Source: Asterias amurensis (lineage: Eukaryota; Echinodermata; Asteroidea; Forcipulatida; Asteriidae). Taken from it: 64,000 nt of DNA. The notes under the pieces are model-generated. The model was not told the origin of the DNA. It saw only the letters and a program-made list of their open reading frames with translations, and made no database searches. Positions 50,111 through 64,000 of the stretch are shown piece after piece. The stretch is from contig NC_092669.1 of NCBI RefSeq assembly GCF_032118995.1, positions 11,022,335 to 11,086,334 of the forward strand. The letters run 5' to 3'. Both the position numbers and the translations under genes were made by a program. Numbering within the stretch: position 1 is the stretch's first letter; every line of letters starts with the position of its first letter.

Positions 50111-50956
50111 AGCGCCACCGTTTGGTGAATCATGTCCAACTTTGACTTTGAAGAAAACAATTTTTGTCAACACTCATTATTTAAAAAAAAACTAAATCAG
50201 CCTCATTATCAAATCGCCAAAGAAAATTCTTTCTCGTGATTATTTTAAATGTTTTGGTTTTACAAAATCACCGCCAAAAGTACATTGCTCCGAAGTTTGA
50301 TAAGATATAAAACTTTACATGACTAGAAAAAAGAAGAGGAATGAGTTTGCAAAATTTGTGAATAACATTTTTGTTTGTTGAGCACTGTTTTTTAGGTCAA
50401 GGTTTGAGCGCTGTGCGTGTTTAAAGAGGGTGCGGGGCACCCTAAAAATAATTTTGGTCCTCAAATCTTTTTTTTTCTCTCGTCACGCGTCACCAACGGA
50501 AATGGGTGAGGCATTGTTATTATGGGTGGAGGGAAGGGGGGGGTCAGCTTTCAAGACAACAATATTATTTTCAGATCAAAGCACATTATGATGCATTCTA
50601 GTGTTTTTTTGCAGGACCTATAAATTGTAATTTTTTGGTTGGACTATATGATTCTGGAAGTTGGACGACAGACTGGAAGAGGGGAGGAGTGCCCCTTTTA
50701 AAACCAATCAACGCATTGTTATATCATGGAGGATAAAGGGGACAAATTTGGAGGGGGTGCCCCGTTGAAACCACAGTCCAGTTTGTTAAGGGGAGATCGG
50801 AGAATCTGGGTGGGCAAATACCTCTTTAAACCATAGTCCACATTGGTATATAAGAGGATCTCACTAAAATTGTCAATTCATTCTGGATAAAGTTGAGCAG
50901 CCTACCACTTGCGGATTCGATCAGTTCTCTGCTGTGCCGTAAATTGATTCCTCAAA

Positions 50957-58918
<7,962 letters not shown>

Positions 58919-59389
58919 TCTATTCTCGTGTGTTACTTTGAGAGTCCATTTTAGTTTAAAAACACCGCCATGTTTGTGTTTGTAGCGCCCTCTGCTGGTG
59001 AAAGGTGTCAAGAATCATGCTTGTAGTTTTGACTATTGTCATTCAGATAATTAAGTAATCTCATTTTTCGATAAAAACAAAGTGTACTTTATCGATCAAC
59101 TTTCATTAAAAACAACTTAAAAATGCTGCACTCTTTGGAACTTGGTAATTCAATTAAAACTAAATTTAAATCCGATATTACGACTCGTAAAAGACGAAAG
59201 AATCTGGACGCTAGGTGACAACTGGGCGCTACCAACAGACTAAATCAATTATAATCACAGACATACTGCATGTGGTTATAATATTATATCTTTTAGAAAA
59301 TACACATTGCGCAAGCGTTAACTGTTTTTGAGAAAGAGGTAACATCTCACTCAATTATTAAAAGGCTTCAGGCCTGAATTCTTTTAAAG

Positions 59390-59772
59390 ACAGTGGACAC
59401 TATTGGTAATTGTCAAAGACTAGTCTTCTCACTTAGTGGATCTCAACATATGTATAAAATAACAAACCGGTGAAAATTTGAGCTCAATATTGGTCGTCGA
59501 AGTTGTGAGATAACAATGAAAGAAAAAGCACCCTTGTCACATGAAGTTGTGTGCGTTTAGATGGTTGATTTGAGACCTCAAATTCTAAAATTGAGGTCTC
59601 GAAAACAAATTCGTGTAAAATAACTTCTTTCTCGAAAACTACGCCACTTGAGAAGGGCTGCCGTTTCTCACAATGTTTTATACTATCAACCTCTCCCCAT
59701 TACTCATTACCAACTGAGGTTTTATGGTGATAATTATTTTGAGTAATTAACAATAGTGTCCACTGCCTTTAA
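59390..59772 (+). mobile_element. MITE family 1, downstream of PTGR1 copy B
   Basis: TTTAAAGACAGTGGACACTA to GTGTCCACTGCCTTTAA. Its left third is shared with unit A at 49025-49140. Confidence 0.85.
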
Positions 59773-59884
59773 ATATTTTCTTTAGAACAAATATTTTTCT
59801 TTAGAACAAAGACCGAAGTATCTGTTCAGGTAACCATAATGTAACTAAAACTTCATCTATAGGTGTTTATCGTTGTGTGTAATA

Positions 59885-60195
59885 TTGTAAAAGTATATCT
59901 GACGATGACTAGAGCAAGCCCTAGTCGAAACGTTGAGACCAATTCAGAACTGACTCTGCGGCAGTACAGTTATTACGATCCTATAAGCTAAAGTAGTAGT
60001 CCAGTCTAATTTCTATACCATCCGCCCTGGTAATAGTTATAAAAGCAGGACATTCTTTTCAGAACTGAGAAGTCTCCCGAACCTCCGATTATCTACTCCA
60101 CGGCAGTAGAATAAAGCAAGACAGTTCCCTAAGAACAACTCTACCTGGCAAGTAGATACACACATGGTGTTACCGCAAACCAAATATTATATATA
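59885..60195 (+). mobile_element. Penelope-like terminal fragment with hammerhead-like core
   Basis: At 59899 CTGACGA, a GACTAG...CTAGTC stem with AGCAAGC loop, then GAAAC at 59927-59931: the two conserved boxes and stem II of a hammerhead core in the right order. It continues with CAGAACTGAGAAGTCTCC and ends near CACATGGTGTTACCGCAAAC. Same family as 18085-18400, opposite strand. No open reading frame. Confidence 0.5.
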
Positions 60196-60454
60196 TCGGA
60201 TGAATAAAATGAAACACTGAAATTCTGTAAGACTTGCCCCCGAAACTTTTTAATAACAGAAATGAAATTATTTTATACCACTTAAACAGAAATGGTGGAG
60301 CTAATAAAATAGTCGCATACATCGTTAATTTTTGTGTGTCATCACCATACCTACTTGAATGACAATTTTTTTTATAAAGATTTAGGATTAATCCGTTGTG
60401 TGACTCGGGAGAAAATAGTGGAAACCACGCACAACTTTTAGCAAGTAAAATAAT

Positions 60455-60691
60455 GGGTGCGTTCGTTTAGCTTCCCTGGGTCTACCCCGCGGTGCTCACT
60501 CGGGTGAGCCCCTGACAAGAGCTAAACGGACGATCATACTCGCCCTCTCGTGATCGTGGTGACGGCATGCACCTCAGGTCACCCCAAAGTGACCCACTCC
60601 ACAAGCAGCTGACCAGGTGAGCCCCGTCAAAGCTATTCGAACGTACTGGGGCAGACTGGGGTCGACCCAGGGAAGCTAAACGAACGCACCC
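60455..60691. mobile_element. MITE family 6, best copy
   Basis: GGGTGCGTTCGTTTAGCTTC and the exact inverse at the right end (GAAGCTAAACGAACGCACCC), with CCTGGGTCTACCCC / GGGGTCGACCCAGG continuing the arms. No clear target duplication. Confidence 0.9.
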
Positions 60692-61102
60692 AACACAGGC
60701 CTATAAAGTCCTTGATTTTGCTTGACTACAGCCGAACACTGTGACCTCAATCCTCTTTTTTATATACCGAAATTGCTCGGCACTGTTACTGTTAGTAGAT
60801 AGCCCTTAAAGGCACCTGGAAATAGGATTTTTTTTCTTTTAAACATAAGAGTATATGTTTATTAACAATAAAACAATTTTTTGAGTAATTGTTTGTCACG
60901 ATTTATATGTTTAAAAAATTAATTAAGTGCTGGGGGGTTGACTCCGCCTACCCCTTTTGTGACGTAGGAAAAGGAAGACTTTGCCTCGATCAAACATAGA
61001 CCCCCCTCGATGCGTAGATAAACACACGTGCAAAAGTACATGTAATTCTAAGACGTGAGTTTGTACGCTGCGAAAAAGTTTTTTTCTGGCATTTTTCCGG
61101 CA
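60692..61102. other. Flank of the THAP exon
   Basis: No gene is seen; TTAAAGGCACCTGGAAATAGG near 60805 looks like the start of yet another MITE. Confidence 0.35.
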
Positions 61103-61445
61103 ATGCCGACCAGGTGTATTGCTGCTGGATGCAGCAAAACAACTAAAGATGGGGTCAGTCTTCATCTGTTTCCTGCAGATCCCAAGTATAGGCGGTTGTA
61201 GGCTGCGAAAGTCAGATTAACTAGAGCAAAGTGGTCCGGTCCGACGTCTTTTTCAGCGCTGCAGCGAACACTTAGAGCCGTCGTGCTTCGAATCCGGGAT
61301 ACACAACTCATTTGACATGACGAGAAGAGCCATTCTTAAACACGACGCCGTCCCATAAATTTTTCTAGCTAGTGGGACGTCGAAGAAGGTATCTGAAAGA
61401 CGTGACGAACTCAGAGGAGCATTTGCTAAACGTGAAAAAATTCGG
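61103..61445 (+). pseudogene. Decayed THAP-domain 5' exon
   Basis: Starts MPTRCIAAGCSKTTKDG then VSLHLFPADPKYRRL, the N-terminus of a THAP zinc-finger (C-x4-C then HxFP). A TAG stands where the family has its invariant Trp. The frame resumes as AAKVRLTRAKWSGPTSFSAL, then small indels move it into another frame that reads CSEHFEPSCFESG and FDMTRRAILKHDAVP. The last part, LASGTSKKVSERRDEL and REKIR, ends at a donor CGG|GTAAGT. So the C2CH layout and exon end are recognisable, with one stop and at least two frame changes. It could be a host THAP gene relic or a P-type transposon remnant. Confidence 0.7.
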
Positions 61446-62025
61446 GTAAGTTTGAACTTTGAGGGTATGTTTTTAGCTTTTGCCAAGTGACACGATTTTT
61501 TGTTGGTACCGCATGCGATTCACCGTGCGTGCAGGTCCTATGTGACCGTCCGCCCATTATACAGCAGCCATAGTGCGTGCGTGCAGTCTGCTCCGTGGCC
61601 GTATTTCTATAATAATACGTAGGCAGACCCACATCTTACAACCCATTTGGTCACTAAAAAGTCGCATAGTTAAATAAAAATAGCAGCAATAGCTTTTGTA
61701 AAAACCACTAGGCGTTCAACATGTTCAAGTTTCAATGCAATGTACGTATGTGTGTAAAATCGTGTCTAAATTTGTTTTGATGTGCCATGTTCCCAGACGT
61801 ATTATGTACGGGGGCCCGACTACAAATTTTCTCTCCAAATATCGCGCCTTGAAATACGTCACGAACAGCGCCCTCTCGGGTCGGGGCCTACTCGTAAATT
61901 TGTAAATACAATCAAAACTAAGATTTTTAAACCTTAGTTAACTTTTTATTCACATTCCTCTCATAAAAACACACATTTTAGTGACAAAAGCTTTATTTAA
62001 AAAAAATACCACTTTCAGGTGACTT
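61446..62025. other. Intergenic, nothing firm
   Basis: GC-mixed, with GCGCCCTCTCGGGTCGGGGC near 61868. No exon is supported on either strand. Confidence 0.4.
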
Positions 62026-62027
62026 TA

Positions 62028-62171
62028 ACTTGTGGACAAGTCGTTAAATCGGTCCCACGCGGTGAGAATCGGGGAGCCAGCAGTTCGCGCGAGAGCAGTG
62101 ATCTCGCGAGAGCACCGCCACGACTCGACTGTCTCACCGCGTGTGACCGATTTAACGACTTGTCCACAAGT
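62028..62171. mobile_element. 144 bp strong hairpin element
   Basis: Arms ACTTGTGGACAAGTCGTTAA... and its inverse pair over about 41 bases with few mismatches (including ATCGGTC and CGCGGTGAGA), with a ~60 base loop rich in CGCGAGAGCA. Probably a short foldback MITE. Confidence 0.75.
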
Positions 62172-62560
62172 CTAAGATAGCCCCAGCGTAAACACTTTGC
62201 TTCTTCATGAGAAATGGTAGGTGTAGTGGTTCGAAAAAACAATCGCACACTATGGAGACAAAACATGAAAAGTGCGACTCGAAACAAGCCTATGGGTGTC
62301 TTCAATTAGTGCACAGTCTGGTGAGAAGAACGTATGGATAGGTTAAAACTAGACTTGATGACAAGTCGCTATAGGCGCTGCCTATTTGTCTGCTGTTCAT
62401 GCATTTACAGTCACAGTGCGATTATACACATGCAACTCACACACCCATACTGAGATCGAGGGTGAGTGTACCGTCCCCGTAGCTGCACCGCGCTTAACAA
62501 TTACCGTCTTGACTTCAAGACTAGTTAAAAACACGTGTACCGCACTAACACATCGTTTAA
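62172..62560. other. Intergenic, nothing recognised
   Basis: Opposed open frames near 62390-62660 have no similarity I can name. Confidence 0.4.
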
Positions 62561-62564
62561 AAGG

Positions 62565-62872
62565 CTGGACATTAATTTTGTATTTACTCAACATAATATT
62601 GTTAGCATTGAAACTTTTCTTGGTAACGAGCAATATTGTGAGAAACGGCTCCCATCTGAAGTAGGTTTTGATAAGACTTTATGAAGCCTTATAAATGCAT
62701 CCATGGAAGTGCACACTAACTTGTGCAACAAGGGTGTTCTTTCTTTAGTACTCTCTTGCAACTTTGATGCCCAATTGAGCCCACAGATTTAGTATTGTAT
62801 GCATGTTGAGATACACCAATTGAGAATACTGCTGGTCTTTGACAATTACCAAATGTGGCCAGTTCCTTTAAG
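62565..62872 (-). mobile_element. MITE family 1, diverged
   Basis: AAAAGGCTGGACATTAATTT to TGTGGCCAGTTCCTTTAA; shortened interior. Confidence 0.7.
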
Positions 62873-63554
62873 ATCCTTTTCCGGGGACCTTGGGGGTCAC
62901 TGTCAGCACACACACAGACGACACGTCAGCACTCTTCGGTACCAACTCGACCCAAAGTACTATACACACTGACAACAGGATGTTCAGCTGAGTGAATGTG
63001 ATCGGAAGTCAAGGTCGTATTCATCGAGACAATTTTGTGCCTCAGTCAGACAATCAGACATAACCAAAACCTGCACAATCAAATTTGTAACAGAACATCA
63101 ATCCATAATTGGTTTATTCGTCATAAAGATGCAGTTTAAACAGCTGCAGAAATTCACCAGTGGACGATCCAGTGATGTAAAAACCACAAGCATAGGTTCC
63201 TGCATAGAGGTATAGAAATACTGCGAGACTACTGTAAGAGAAAGTGACATAACACCAATTCATAACTTGTAGTAGTTTCCAGTGTGGACTAGCCCGTTCG
63301 TAAGCGTTTATGTCTACTAAATTTCACCATGTACAGTTTCTCAACGGAATGAGTAATAGTTTTAATAGCTGCAAAACTTCACCAGTGGACGATCGAGTGA
63401 TGTAAAAACCAAGATGGCTTCGAGCATCGAGGTAGAAATGCTATGAGACTACATTGTGCACTGAACACTTGTAGAGGTTTCCCTTCGTTAACTACTAAAA
63501 TTCACAAACTTCAGTTTGCTTGACGAAATAAGGGAACTTCATAGTAGCTCAAAA
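62873..63554. repeat. Direct repeat of ~230 bp, possible promoter flank
   Basis: TTTAAACAGCTGCAGAAATTCACCAG at 63134 (first 20 bases cited: TTTAAACAGCTGCAGAAATT) recurs as TTTAATAGCTGCAAAACTTC at 63360. Both continue with CCAGTGGACGATC(C/G)AGTGATG, AGGTA(T)AGAAATGC(T) and GAGACTAC, so a direct duplication with ~228 bp spacing precedes the candidate exon at 63555. Confidence 0.6.
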
Positions 63555-63624
63555 ATGTTTTACGTCATCAGCAAAAAGAGTTCGGTCATCTTTACTGTTT
63601 TGATAACTTGCTTTCTTCTGTTGG
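63555..63624 (+). CDS. Possible signal-peptide exon, gene continues off window
   Basis: An ATG opens MFYVISKKSSVIFTVLITCF then LLL and reaches a donor TTGG|GTGAGT. It has the pattern of a secretory signal: short basic region (KK) then a 13-residue hydrophobic core. No further exon can be confirmed in the last 375 bases. Unknown protein. Confidence 0.35.
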
Positions 63625-64000
63625 GTGAGTGAATGTTTATATTATTAATAAATTATACAAAAAAGGAGAGAAGAACAAAAGCAAAAAAAAAAAGGGAATA
63701 AAAAGGGATATAGCGCCCTATCTTGTTAAAAATAATTTCAGATGTGATGCACTAAGACAACTCTAGCCTAAACATCTGACGTCACACTTCGAGGCTCGCA
63801 GTGAATTTGGCTTACACCACAGTACTGCCTCGAGCCTACGTCCGTAATCACCTTTGACCTCTTATTCATTCATAATGGCCTTCATGGTCCTGGAGATTCG
63901 CAGTGAAATCCGACGTACACTCGCTGACCAAATCAAAACACTGATGTGGAAACCGAAAACCGACGTCACTGCACGTTTATCCAATGACACCATTGTATCC
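63625..64000. other. Window end, intron-like or intergenic
   Basis: A-rich tract, then ATCTGACGTCACACTTCGAG (63772), the inverse of a segment at about 55363-55389. Repeats GATTCGCAGTGAAATC / GCTCGCAGTGAATTTG hint at an unclassified element. Confidence 0.4.

Overview
This is a stretch of AT-rich animal (metazoan) genome: intron-rich genes with GT-AG splice sites and short exons, set in dense short repeats (miniature inverted-repeat elements, tRNA-derived SINEs, tandem arrays). The gene families (BAX, PTGR1, a JmjC hydroxylase) are metazoan. The repeat landscape, above all a ~380 bp inverted-repeat element starting GGCACTGGACACTATTGG and another starting AAGGAACACGTTGCCTTGG, looks to me like an echinoderm, most likely a sea star. 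That taxonomic call is inference from memory, not from a search.

Layout. 1-21 kb is gene-poor: SINEs, MITEs, a 393 bp tandem repeat, a possible 5' exon (2.16 kb, +), an unidentified terminal coding exon (7.0 kb, -), a frameshifted cathepsin D-like last exon (13.5 kb, -) and a duplicated block around 14-15.6 kb. 21.9-24.9 kb (-) holds a complete five-exon BAX gene. 27.6-35.6 kb (-) holds a complete eight-exon gene for a membrane-anchored JmjC/cupin hydroxylase, with two extra partial copies of the exon that carries its iron-binding HxD motif. 38.2-59.5 kb (+) is a tandem duplication of ~10 kb: two complete nine-exon prostaglandin reductase 1-like (PTGR1) genes, each 328 codons, with matching introns and flanks. 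The first unit carries a 1.9 kb near-perfect palindrome built from ATGGTTTATAAACCAT repeats that the second unit lacks. 60-64 kb holds a Penelope-type terminal fragment, MITEs, a decayed THAP-domain exon and a possible signal-peptide exon.

How the parts fit: BAX (mitochondrial pore former), the JmjC protein (probably an ER-lumenal 2-oxoglutarate oxygenase) and PTGR1 (NADPH-dependent reduction of enones and eicosanoids) are unrelated housekeeping or stress functions. The JmjC gene and PTGR1 lie head to head. A probable non-coding first exon of the JmjC gene lies inside the duplicated unit, so the duplication seems to have copied a shared promoter region along with PTGR1.

The best leads are the very large palindromic element with an empty-site allele in the paralogous unit, the concentration of PTGR1 amino-acid differences in exon 8, the triplicated HxD exon, and hammerhead-ribozyme-like cores in Penelope-type fragments. 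No convincing LTR retrovirus-like or Polinton element was seen.
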